Below are positions 18,101 to 24,232 of a stretch of DNA of 38,981 nucleotides, in pieces (the first letter of the stretch is position 1; each line of letters starts with the position of its first letter). The notes beneath the pieces are model-generated. The model was not told the origin of the DNA. It worked only from the letters and a program-made list of their open reading frames with translations, and made no database searches. The stretch covers positions 1-38,981 of the forward strand of contig JAKOSR010000065.1 in the NCBI GenBank assembly GCA_029777225.1, read 5' to 3'. The position numbers were made by a program, and so were the translations under genes. The stretch is from Chloroflexota bacterium (GTDB taxonomy: Bacteria > Chloroflexota > Anaerolineae > Anaerolineales > Anaerolineaceae).

Positions 18101-18225
18101 GGTTCAGGCTTGGCTCTGGCGTCTTAGGTGCGGCTGAGGGCTGGTATTTGGATGATGTCGCGCTGCAGCAATGCGTGGATCCCGCGTCCATCAACCGCAT
18201 CTTCATGCCATTTATCAATCGGTAG
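15175..18225 (+). CDS. Secreted C25 (gingipain-type) cysteine peptidase
   Basis: The 1016-residue product is a secreted caspase-fold peptidase. The ATG at 15175 (preceded by CCGGAG) gives a signal peptide with K/R-rich n-region and hydrophobic core IFAAVLLFLGLAFG, ending near STQAQS. An upstream in-frame start at 15127 would bury it. Domains: C25 propeptide-like region (about 35-250), catalytic domain with YLIITANAY, VLLVGDYNDG, SGHGAST (His478) and GSHACV (Cys510), and the terminal FGDPSLKI strand. Then come an Ig-like region (about 620-720), a fibronectin-III-like domain (PKPTFSWVAI), and a C-terminal jelly-roll/MAM-like domain (FVEDFETGMDGW to YLDDVAL). It ends RIFMPFINR, a tail discussed under findings. 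A role in extracellular protein degradation is likely. Confidence 0.92.
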   Translation: MKIDKRPTKAAKRIAIFAAVLLFLGLAFGSTQAQSTPGGWLPFGENPTQGGPVVELVSADGNEIVLQASFAGIEYTTVEIDGSSYTSLSAAGYDTAGAVGQPALPVVHRLIEIPYGAQVDIEVTSLVSQVIKMDLAGLRYPIVPRQPAQPKCGDPIPNVVPDRLTYQSAQSVPQSPVTIVKETMVRGHRLIMLEMAPVRYNPASAELDTISEVNIRLKLTGSDVANTLVELNRLSSSSFDDVLSGSVMNYNLGQTSLASKTGERYLIITANAYESALASFVSLKQSQGFSVSLVNLSTTGTDTTSIKNYIRGQYQGTTPPVYVLLVGDYNDGEDSLTNWPFRSSGQSSYRTDLEYFTMDGNTDFVPDMLYGRFPVRDVVQVGNITAKLVAYEAANGSEVWVKKAEFLASNDSSFYDVAEATHNYVINTYTLPKGYSGIFPNNPQPGGDKIYAITYGGTGANAVTSMNDDRSFVVYSGHGASTFWDNPRVTQTDIRNLTGVAIPYIGSHACVTADFNTNESFGDTWIVEPVNGALTYLGASDNSYWDEDDLLERTIFDTLYADPAMVNVPSVGAFRQAGLLAVDDSGSSLGNYYWEEYHIFGDPSLKITLKPKYPDFSVSVTPGTAKVCNTGSVQAEVSLGSQNNFASPVNLNTSTVTGFGSQLNPASPIVPPNSTTLTLSGNGTATLGTQTVVVTGTSGSLTHSAELALSVYPQVSTGPQLSQPGNGAVNVSPKPTFSWVAIPQAETYTLEVATDAAFTHVVISKPGITTSTYTPLNDLPTDTAFYWRVSAVNICGSAVSAEAFSFTTRPGPGDCPVGTVKSSIFVEDFETGMDGWSEQTNSYYGVKWELTTVRALSPSHAVLATVPEKISDQRLASPALAVPQSANPISLIFWHRWTFDSQTSCNDGGILESSVNNGTTWKIVPVTSILTTPYNGVIASGSYNPMTGKTAWCGTSDWVRSVVDLESFKGQTVQFRFRLGSGVLGAAEGWYLDDVALQQCVDPASINRIFMPFINR

Positions 18226-18246
18226 AGATATTCTCAATCCATGGGG

Positions 18247-18274
18247 AAGAGGCCTGGCAACCGCCAGGCCTCTT
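18247..18274 (+). terminator. Hairpin after the C25 peptidase gene
   Basis: A perfect 12-bp stem (18247-18258 with 18263-18274) with loop AACC starts 21 bases after the stop codon. There is no U-run behind it, so it may be a transcript-stabilising or weak terminator hairpin. Confidence 0.6.
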
Positions 18275-18395
18275 AAGAACCCCAGGCCGGCATGCTATCT
18301 TTGTTCCTATCTTTATGACATATGGAAACACGCGGGCAGCATCTGCGATAAAATTGGGCGGAAAAAAACTTCATTAGGAAAGCTGCCTTTTGTCC

Positions 18396-20084
18396 ATGCA
18401 AAAAAGGATATTCCCCCGGATGACACAATTGGTCATCGCGATTTCACTTGTTCTATCCGCGTGTGCGCAAATACCAGTGAGCACATCCGAACCCGCGCCG
18501 GCGGCGACGCTTGAACCCACAAGCACGCAGGAAACCCCGACAGCGCTGGCCAACGCGACGCCGACCTCCACACCAACTAGCGCGCCAGTGACATTGTGGG
18601 TGAACCCCGCGTTACCAGAGGATTTCAAAAAGCCGCTGCTTGAGCAGAGCAGATACCCTATCTTGACGGACCCGGAAAGCGCGGATCTGCTGGTTTTGGT
18701 CGGAGACGCGGAGGGAAAACCCCTGGGAGAGTGGGTATACGCCTTGGTGGCCCCGTTTGACACGGTCCAGGACGAGGCCAGCGCTGACGATTTGCTCTCG
18801 TTCTGGCAGCAAGGAAGCCCATTTGGCGCGAAGGAGCTTGTGATGGGTGAGGGTACCTACACCATACTGAAGGAGTTGCTTGGGCAACCGGTTGGGATGG
18901 TGAGCCGCCTGCCTGATGAGGAGTTATTGAGCACGTGTTGGGCGACGAAGGGAACCTGGGCAATCATCCCCGTTGGTGCCATTGAACCCAAATGGAAGGT
19001 CATCGCGCTGGACGGCCAGTCGCCTTTGCATAAGGACTTTAATGCCTCAGCTTACGCGCTGAGTGTCCCGTTTGGATTGACCACCAGGAGCGGAAGTGAA
19101 GTGGCTGAGGCGGATGCCGCGTATTTGAGCGGGTTGGTGCCAGAGGGCAACCGGGACGCGACCAAGCTGGCCACGGTCATCCTGACCGGAGTCACCGCGC
19201 TGGTGCGGGCGACGGCCAAGGAAATGGAACTTTACGGGATTACCCGGCCGGGCGAGGTTATCGCGCCGGTCTTGCGCGAAGCGGATATCACCCACATCAG
19301 CAATGAAATCCCGTTCGCCAAGGACTGCCCACCGCCGCGTTGGGTGCAGGAAGAGGGACTGGTTTTTTGTTCTGATGACCGATATATCGCGCTGTTGGAA
19401 GAGGTCGGGACGGATGTGATAGAGCTTACGGGTGACCATTTCCAGGATTGGGGCGCGGAAGCTACCCTACATACCCTGGACATGTACGACGAGGAGGGCT
19501 GGCCATATTATGGCGGTGGAAGAAACATCGAGGAGGCCAAAGCGCCACTCAAGCTGGACGTAAATGGCAACAAGATTGCCTTTTTGGGGTGTAACGCGAA
19601 AGCCGCCGGATACGCGACCGCCAGCGAGACGAACCCGGGTGCCTACCACTGCGACATGGATTACATGACCCAGACAGTGCGGGAGCTGGTGAGCGAAGGC
19701 TACCTGCCGATTGTCACCTTCCAACACGAGGAGTTTTACCGCTGGGAGCCGGTTGAGGAGATGATTAGTGACTTTCAGCGAATGGCGGAAGCCGGGGCGG
19801 TGGTTGTCAGTGGTTCGCAGGCACACCAACCGCATAGGATGGAATTTTTCGGGAACTCGGTGCTGCGTTATGGCCTGGGTAACTTGTTTTTTGACCAGAA
19901 GGGTTGGTATCCTGATTCAGACAAAGCCTTCATCGACCGGCACGTTTTTTATGATGGCAAGTACCTGGGCGTGGAATTGCTGACCGTGCAATTCTTTGAT
20001 TATTCCCAGCCCGTCTGGATGACGCCGGAGGCACGGGCCTCGTTACTCAACCAGCTGTTTTCCAGCAGCGGTTGGGAACAATAA
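18396..20084 (+). CDS. CapA-like lipoprotein (calcineurin-like metallophosphatase fold)
   Basis: The 562-residue protein starts with a lipoprotein signal: MQKRIFPRMTQ, a hydrophobic run, and lipobox LSAC (Cys23), then a Thr/Pro/Ala linker (about 30-65). Residues 65-250 resemble a substrate-binding-protein-like domain (WAIIPVGAIEPKWKVIALDG). The C-terminal half is PGA_cap/CapA-like: VILTGVTALVRA, ADITHISNEIPF, DVIELTGDHFQDWG, IVTFQHEEFY and SGSQAHQPHRMEF, the metal-site order of the family. The usual first Asp of the GD motif is not present (GVTALVR) and GNNH is replaced by GDH, so metal binding may be altered. Starts at 18390 (TTG) and 18420 are alternatives. CapA proteins are tied to polyglutamate or capsule synthesis, but no capBC is nearby, so the substrate is unknown. 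Confidence 0.85.
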   Translation: MQKRIFPRMTQLVIAISLVLSACAQIPVSTSEPAPAATLEPTSTQETPTALANATPTSTPTSAPVTLWVNPALPEDFKKPLLEQSRYPILTDPESADLLVLVGDAEGKPLGEWVYALVAPFDTVQDEASADDLLSFWQQGSPFGAKELVMGEGTYTILKELLGQPVGMVSRLPDEELLSTCWATKGTWAIIPVGAIEPKWKVIALDGQSPLHKDFNASAYALSVPFGLTTRSGSEVAEADAAYLSGLVPEGNRDATKLATVILTGVTALVRATAKEMELYGITRPGEVIAPVLREADITHISNEIPFAKDCPPPRWVQEEGLVFCSDDRYIALLEEVGTDVIELTGDHFQDWGAEATLHTLDMYDEEGWPYYGGGRNIEEAKAPLKLDVNGNKIAFLGCNAKAAGYATASETNPGAYHCDMDYMTQTVRELVSEGYLPIVTFQHEEFYRWEPVEEMISDFQRMAEAGAVVVSGSQAHQPHRMEFFGNSVLRYGLGNLFFDQKGWYPDSDKAFIDRHVFYDGKYLGVELLTVQFFDYSQPVWMTPEARASLLNQLFSSSGWEQ

Positions 20085-20136
20085 GCTTAGCAGGTGTTTT
20101 GGGATAAACATCGACAAGACCCAGAGGAGGAGCAGG

Positions 20137-21339
20137 ATGAGCAAACAAAATAAACGCAAGGGTTTTGCAACAAGGCAAATCCATACGCAGAAGCTGGACC
20201 TCCCAGGAATCAACCCCATCAACCTGCCCATTTTCCAATCCAGCACGTTCGTTTTTGAGAGCGCGGCCCAAGGCGCGGCACGGTTCACGGGGGAGCAGGA
20301 AGGCTATATATACACACGTCTGTCCAACCCGAGCTCTGACGAAGTCGCCCGGACGGTGGCCGACCTGGAGAACGCGGAAAGCGGACTTGCACTCGCCTCG
20401 GGCATGGGTGCTGTTTCGACGTGCCTGTTCTCGGCGCTAAAAAGCGGAGACCACATCCTGGCCGATGAGTACCTCTACAGCGCCACGTACAAGCTGATGA
20501 GTAACGTGCTGCCTCGTTATGGCATCGAGACTTCCTTCGTGGACCTGAATAACCTGGACTTATTGCGCGAAAACCTGCGAGAGAACACGCGTGTGGTCTA
20601 CCTGGAAAGCCCCACCAACCCCGGACTGAAAATCATTGACATCGCAGCTGTGGCTGGAGCGGTGCATGAAGTAAATCCAGAAATCCGTGTGGTTGTGGAC
20701 AACACGTTTTGCACACCTTATTTGCAGCGTCCCCTGGACCTTGGCGCGGATGTGGTGTTGCATTCGGCCACCAAATACCTGAACGGTCATGGCGATGTGA
20801 TTGGGGGTGTACTTTGCGGGAAGATCGACTTTATCAACCGCTGCCGGGATGTGGGTTTGAAGCTCATTACGGGCGCGGTGTTGAGTCCATTCGATAGCTT
20901 TCTCGTAGCCAGGGGATTAAAAACACTGGACATTCGCATGGAAAAGCACTGCAAGAATGCCGCGACGATCGCGAATTTCCTGCATGAGCATCCGAAGGTG
21001 GCCCGGGTGAACTACCCAGGCTTGCCCGATTTCCCAGGTTACGCGGTGGCCAAAAAGCAAATGACCTTGCCAGGTGGGATGATTTCGTTTGAACTAAAAA
21101 CCTCCAGGGAAAAAACTGAGCAATTTGTCAACGGACTGCAGGTGTGCACTCTGGCCGTGAGCCTTGGGGATGTGCAGACGCTGATTGAACATCCCGCCTC
21201 GATGACGCACAAGCTGTTAAGCCGGCAGGAATTGCAGAAGGCCGAAATCACGGACAGCCTGTTAAGGCTTTCCGTGGGTTTGGAAGATGTTGAAGACCTG
21301 TTACAGGATTTGCAATGCCAGTTGGACAAGGTTCCTTAA
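20137..21339 (+). CDS. Methionine gamma-lyase-like PLP enzyme (Cys/Met metabolism family)
   Basis: The 400-residue product belongs to the Cys/Met-metabolism PLP fold (gamma-family). It has GMGAVSTCLFSAL, the VVDNTFCTPYLQRPLDLGAD block, the Schiff-base motif HSATKYLNGHGD with Lys213, MTLPGGMISFEL and EHPASMTH near the end. Similarity in the DNTFCTPYLQRPL and TGAVLSPFDSF stretches is closest, from memory, to methionine gamma-lyases, which cleave methionine to methanethiol, ammonia and 2-oxobutyrate. Catalytic Tyr114 is present, but the cysteine that marks efficient methionine lyases (Cys116) is Ala116 here (YSATY). Cystathionine gamma-lyase or gamma-synthase, or O-acetylhomoserine sulfhydrylase activity, is therefore equally possible. 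It has a very strong Shine-Dalgarno (AGAGGAGGAG) and stands alone. Confidence 0.93.
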   Translation: MSKQNKRKGFATRQIHTQKLDLPGINPINLPIFQSSTFVFESAAQGAARFTGEQEGYIYTRLSNPSSDEVARTVADLENAESGLALASGMGAVSTCLFSALKSGDHILADEYLYSATYKLMSNVLPRYGIETSFVDLNNLDLLRENLRENTRVVYLESPTNPGLKIIDIAAVAGAVHEVNPEIRVVVDNTFCTPYLQRPLDLGADVVLHSATKYLNGHGDVIGGVLCGKIDFINRCRDVGLKLITGAVLSPFDSFLVARGLKTLDIRMEKHCKNAATIANFLHEHPKVARVNYPGLPDFPGYAVAKKQMTLPGGMISFELKTSREKTEQFVNGLQVCTLAVSLGDVQTLIEHPASMTHKLLSRQELQKAEITDSLLRLSVGLEDVEDLLQDLQCQLDKVP

Positions 21340-21506
21340 GGATTAAGGTATGGGGGGGATTATTCCATGGAGATATGTGGTTAGGTAATCCTTTCGCGGA
21401 TAGGGTAGGAACTAATCAATAGCGATATGAAATTCTTGGGGGTCTGCGCGTGGTAATTCTGATTTTGCCCAACCGGCGACGATCGGAATTGTCCGCTCAG
21501 TACAGG
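21340..21506. other. Intergenic stretch without recognisable gene
   Basis: This AT/GC-mixed spacer lies between the PLP enzyme gene and the tRNA-Glu terminator. It includes a run of seven G (TATGGGGGGG). I see no open frame with a ribosome site, no inverted repeat of note and no promoter. Confidence 0.7.
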
Positions 21507-21507
21507 T

Positions 21508-21536
21508 AAAAAAAACAACCCGGTAATAATACCGGG
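21508..21536 (-). terminator. Intrinsic terminator of tRNA-Glu
   Basis: On the minus strand, a 7-bp stem (CCCGGTA/TACCGGG, 21519-21525 with 21530-21536, loop of four) is followed by TTG and a run of eight T (21508-21515). This is a classic intrinsic terminator located just downstream of the tRNA. Confidence 0.9.
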
Positions 21537-21543
21537 CTGACAG

Positions 21544-21615
21544 TGCCCCTACAGGGATTCGAACCCTGGTTTTAGCCTTGAAAGGGCTGCGTCCTAACCA
21601 CTAGACAATAGGGGC
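21544..21615 (-). tRNA. tRNA-Glu (anticodon UUC)
   Basis: The 72-nt cloverleaf reads on the minus strand: acceptor GCCCCTA paired with TAGGGGC, D-arm GTC/GAC with loop TAGTGGTTAG, anticodon arm AGCC/GGCT around loop CTTTCAA (anticodon TTC), and T-arm CAGGG/CCCTG around TTCGAAT. The discriminator base is A. Position 27-43 is a C-A mismatch. The 3' CCA is not encoded (CTGT follows), so it must be added by a CCA-adding enzyme, and such a gene lies at 24213. Confidence 0.97.
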
Positions 21616-21631
21616 ATGCTTTGAGACCGGT

Positions 21632-21660
21632 ATTCTACCAGAGGAAATTTTTCGGGTCAA
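21632..21660 (-). promoter_or_regulatory. Promoter of tRNA-Glu
   Basis: TTGACC (21655-21660), a 17-bp spacer and TAGAAT (21632-21637) on the minus strand place the transcription start about 10 bases before the mature tRNA 5' end. The match to the sigma-70 consensus is 5/6 in both boxes. Confidence 0.85.
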
Positions 21661-21767
21661 GGTGAAAAACCACCAAAATGGCTATTCCAGTCTTTTTCAT
21701 TTCGTGCATGATAGCTGGGGTATAATATCGCTGTTCTGAACAGGTGCGCTTGCAGGCAATTCCCAGC

Positions 21768-21796
21768 TTGACTCCCAACTGTTCTTGATATATAAT
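21768..21796 (+). promoter_or_regulatory. Promoter of the rplU-rpmA-rpmE operon
   Basis: TTGACT (21768-21773), a 17-bp spacer and a perfect TATAAT (21791-21796) give the strongest forward promoter in the window. Transcription should start near 21803, leaving a leader of about 100 nt. Confidence 0.88.
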
Positions 21797-21802
21797 GACC
21801 TT

Positions 21803-21906
21803 TCGTTGCCCCGGCGCATTTAGCTGGGGTAAATTGTGTAAACCAACTTTCCCGTTACCGGGCGGTGACACGCCAGGAAAATGGTTAAGTGAAGATTGGA
21901 GAGAAA
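21803..21906 (+). promoter_or_regulatory. Structured 5' leader of the L21 operon
   Basis: Two elements can form: a hairpin CCCCGGC (21809-21815) with GCTGGGG (21823-21829, one G-U), loop GCATTTA; and a second domain closed by AACCA/TGGTT (21841-21845 with 21882-21886) and TTTCC/GGAAA (21848-21852 with 21876-21880), enclosing GGCG-loop-CGCC (21861-21874). Ribosomal protein operons often carry such leaders for autogenous control, and L21 leaders are known in Firmicutes. Whether this is related to those is not established here. Confidence 0.5.
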
Positions 21907-22224
21907 ATGAAATATGCAATTGTTGAAGCGGGCGGTAAACAATACCGCGCCGAAGAAGGAAAGACTCTGACGGTCGACCTTCTGCCCGCGAAAGTCGGCG
22001 AAGCTATATCGCTCGACAAAGTTCTACTTATCGTCGATGGTGATGTTGTGAAGGTGGGTTCCCCGTATGTTGCCGGCGCGAGCTTGAGCACGAAGGTGGT
22101 GGACCACATCAAAGGCAACAAGATTCTCATCTTCAAATACAAACCGAAGATTGCCTATCGCCGGCGCGCCGGTCATCGTCAACAATACACCAGGCTTCTG
22201 GTTGATTCAATTCTTACGGAGTAG
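21907..22224 (+). CDS. rplU: 50S ribosomal protein L21
   Basis: L21 is a beta-barrel protein that binds 23S rRNA in the large subunit. The 105-residue product starts MKYAIVEAGGKQYRAEEGKT, the family hallmark, and ends with the RRRAGHRQQYTRLLVDSI signature, which fits the conserved GHRQ-type C-terminus. The frame opens six codons earlier at 21889, but the ATG at 21907 has GGAGAGAAA directly before it and gives the standard N-terminus. It is the first gene of a three-gene operon with rpmA five bases downstream, a very conserved bacterial pair. Confidence 0.97.
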   Translation: MKYAIVEAGGKQYRAEEGKTLTVDLLPAKVGEAISLDKVLLIVDGDVVKVGSPYVAGASLSTKVVDHIKGNKILIFKYKPKIAYRRRAGHRQQYTRLLVDSILTE

Positions 22225-22229
22225 GTAAC

Positions 22230-22508
22230 ATGGCCCACAAAAAAGGTGGCGGGTCTTCCCGCAACGGCCGCGACAGCGCAGGACAGCGTCTCGGCATCAA
22301 AAAATTTGGTGGTGAACACGTGCTCAGTGGCAACATTCTTGTCCGCCAGCATGGCACCAAGGTCCATCCCGGCTGGAATGTTGGACAAGGCCGTGATTAC
22401 ACATTATTTGCAACCATCGAAGGTTTCGTGAAGTATGAAACCCTTCCTGGCGGTAGGAAAAAGGTCCATGTTTTTGAACAGCCTGAAGGACTTGCGAAAG
22501 GCAACTAA
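22230..22508 (+). CDS. rpmA: 50S ribosomal protein L27
   Basis: L27 reaches into the peptidyl transferase centre with its flexible N-terminus and assists assembly and peptide transfer. The 92-residue product begins MAHKKGGGSSRNGRDSAGQR, so it lacks the cleavable N-terminal extension typical of Firmicutes. It continues with the conserved ILVRQHGTKVHPGWNVG block. It lies five bases after rplU and three before rpmE, so the genes are cotranscribed. The obg gene that usually follows is replaced by rpmE here. Confidence 0.97.
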   Translation: MAHKKGGGSSRNGRDSAGQRLGIKKFGGEHVLSGNILVRQHGTKVHPGWNVGQGRDYTLFATIEGFVKYETLPGGRKKVHVFEQPEGLAKGN

Positions 22509-22511
22509 CCC

Positions 22512-22991
22512 ATGAAAACCAAGATTCAACCTAAATACTACCCGAACGCCAAGGTCACTTGCGCGTCCTGTGGCGCGACCTGGACAACCGGTTCCACCAT
22601 TCCGGAAATTCGCACCGAAGTTTGCTCGAACTGCCATCCTTTCTACACCGGACAGCAAGCTCGCATTTTGGACCGCGAAGGCCAGGTGGATCGTTTCTAC
22701 AAGCGTCTGCAGGTTCGTCAGGATTATGTCAACGAACAAAAAACCGCTTCCGAATCACGCACTTCTCTCAGTCGCCCAGTGGCAGAGTTCAAACTGGCAG
22801 CCAGATCCCTGGAAGCGCTTGCCGCCGCTGGTATCACCACCGTTGGCGACGTGCTGGCCCGCCTTGAGGGCGGAGAGAAAGCCTTGTTGGAAGTTGAAGG
22901 CTTCGGACGCAAATCTTTGATTGACCTTAAGAAACAGCTGCGCCAGATGGGCTATGAACTCCCCGCCGCGGCCTCAGAAATTGAAGTGTAG
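22512..22991 (+). CDS. rpmE: Ribosomal protein L31 fused to an RNA polymerase alpha-CTD-like domain
   Basis: Residues 1-70 are a zinc-ribbon L31 (MKTKIQPKYYPNAKVTCASC start; cysteines 17, 20, 38 and 41 in two CxxC pairs; HPFYTGQQ), which bridges the subunits of the 70S ribosome. After a charged linker (about 70-86), residues 87-150 match, from memory, the RNA polymerase alpha C-terminal domain: SRPVAEFKL, AARSLEAL, GITTVGDVL, LLEVEGFGRKSLIDL. E. coli DNA-contact residues R265, G296, K298 and S299 correspond to R98, G132, K134 and S135. N268 and E302 correspond to Glu and Asp. Ordinary L31 is 65-85 residues, and this one is 159 with no frameshift or internal stop. The start ATG follows rpmA by three bases, and a strong terminator follows. 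Confidence 0.93.
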   Translation: MKTKIQPKYYPNAKVTCASCGATWTTGSTIPEIRTEVCSNCHPFYTGQQARILDREGQVDRFYKRLQVRQDYVNEQKTASESRTSLSRPVAEFKLAARSLEALAAAGITTVGDVLARLEGGEKALLEVEGFGRKSLIDLKKQLRQMGYELPAAASEIEV

Positions 22992-23021
22992 CTTTCAGAC
23001 GACGCATTTTAAAGTAAACTT

Positions 23022-23050
23022 AACAGGCAGGTTATCCTGCCTGTTTTTTT
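23022..23050 (+). terminator. Intrinsic terminator of the rplU-rpmA-rpmE operon
   Basis: A perfect 10-bp stem (AACAGGCAGG/CCTGCCTGTT, 23022-23031 with 23036-23045), loop TTAT, runs straight into seven T. It is a strong intrinsic terminator 31 bases after rpmE. Confidence 0.95.
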
Positions 23051-23088
23051 ATTATCCATAAGCAAATTACAGGATTCGAGGAGCATAT

Positions 23089-23661
23089 ATGAGACACCAA
23101 TACGGATCTGTGGAAGTCATCACCGGTTCGATGTTTTGTGGAAAAACAGAGGAGCTTATTCGGAGATTGCGCCGGGCCACCATTGCCAAACAAAAAGTGC
23201 AGGTTTTCAAACCGGTCATCGATGACCGGTATTCCTACAGCAAAGTTAGGTCCCATTCTGGGGCAGATTTCGAGGCTTTTCCCGTGAATACCTCGGGCGA
23301 AATCCTGGAAAAGTTGGACCCAACAGCAACGGTGGTAGGTATTGACGAAGCGCAGTTTTTTGATGACGGGATTGTGGATGTGGTCAGCGCGCTGGCTGAA
23401 CGTGATTTGCGTGTTATCGTGACCGGACTCGACACGGACTTTCGTGGTGAACCTTTTGGCTGCATGCCTACGCTGATGGCGAAGGCCGATAAACTGGACA
23501 AACTCTCCGCGATTTGCATGGTTTGTGGCGAGCCGGCATCGCGGACGCAACGACTGGTGAATGGTTCGCCGGCCCATTATGACGACCCCATCGTGATTGT
23601 GGGCGCCTCTGAAATGTACGAAGCACGTTGCAGGCGCTGCCACAGCGTTCCGCGGAAGTGA
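23089..23661 (+). CDS. tdk: Thymidine kinase
   Basis: Tdk phosphorylates thymidine with ATP in the pyrimidine salvage pathway. The 190-residue type II enzyme has the P-loop ITGSMFCGKTEELIRRL, the catalytic acidic motif GIDEAQFF, the lasso segment GLDTDFRGEPFG, and a structural zinc site CMVCGEP (near 145) with CRRCH at the C-terminus. The length is normal. Its start ATG has GAGGAG at 23080-23085. It is the first gene of a packed plus-strand cluster with hpt (7 bases after its stop), a nucleotidyltransferase, a hydrolase and a nitroreductase. Transcription must restart between the L31 terminator and 23088, but I do not see a clear promoter there. Confidence 0.97.
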   Translation: MRHQYGSVEVITGSMFCGKTEELIRRLRRATIAKQKVQVFKPVIDDRYSYSKVRSHSGADFEAFPVNTSGEILEKLDPTATVVGIDEAQFFDDGIVDVVSALAERDLRVIVTGLDTDFRGEPFGCMPTLMAKADKLDKLSAICMVCGEPASRTQRLVNGSPAHYDDPIVIVGASEMYEARCRRCHSVPRK

Positions 23662-23668
23662 GGTAAGG

Positions 23669-24232
23669 ATGGTACAAGCCTGGCAGGATTTCATTGACTT
23701 TACCCTGTTCTCAGAAGAACAAATCCAGGCGCGCATTCGCGAGCTGGGAGAGCAAATCTCACGGGACTACGCCGGAAAAGAGTTGCTTGTGGTCTGCATC
23801 CTGCGGGGCGGGGTGATGTTCACCACCGACCTCATCAAGCAGATTACGGTGCCGCTGGCCGTGGAATTCATGGCGGTTTCGTCCTATGGTGTGGGCGCGC
23901 GGAAATCCGAGGGGGAAGTGCGCATCACGCTGGACCTGAACACCAGTATCGCAAAGAAACATGTTTTAATCGTGGAAGACATCATCGATAGCGGCCATAC
24001 GCTCGCGTCTGTAATTGAACTTCTGAAGACGCGTGACCCGGCCTCGCTATACGTGTGCACCTTGCTGGACAAGTACTCCAGGCGTGAAGTGGAGGTGCCC
24101 ATTCGATACGCGGGCTTTCCAATTGAAAATCATTTTGTCTTCGGTTATGGCCTGGATATGGACGAGTACTACCGAAACCTGCCTTTCATTGGCACTGTGA
24201 ACCTGGATAAGTATGTACCTCCAAGTGGATGA
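23669..24232 (+). CDS. hpt: Hypoxanthine (guanine) phosphoribosyltransferase
   Basis: Hpt joins hypoxanthine or guanine to PRPP to make IMP or GMP in purine salvage. The 187-residue product has the N-terminal ILRGGVMFTTDL loop, the family's SSYG motif, and the PRPP-binding VLIVEDIIDSGHTL. Near the C-terminus FVFGYGLDMDEYYRNLPFIG is typical of bacterial Hpt. The frame is open upstream, overlapping tdk, to 23597. The ATG at 23669 is chosen because AGGTAAGG lies directly before it and it gives the usual length. It overlaps the start of the next gene by 20 bases, which indicates a single operon. Confidence 0.96.
   Translation: MVQAWQDFIDFTLFSEEQIQARIRELGEQISRDYAGKELLVVCILRGGVMFTTDLIKQITVPLAVEFMAVSSYGVGARKSEGEVRITLDLNTSIAKKHVLIVEDIIDSGHTLASVIELLKTRDPASLYVCTLLDKYSRREVEVPIRYAGFPIENHFVFGYGLDMDEYYRNLPFIGTVNLDKYVPPSG

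Noticed and set aside
18349..18354. TAAAAT as a promoter -10 for the CapA-like gene
   Set aside because: No acceptable -35 lies 16-18 bp upstream, and the AT-rich context makes a chance match likely.
22720..22991. L31 tail as a frameshift or annotation read-through artefact
   Set aside because: The frame is continuous, GC bias is unchanged, the translated tail has a clear domain signature, and the terminator follows its stop by 31 bases.
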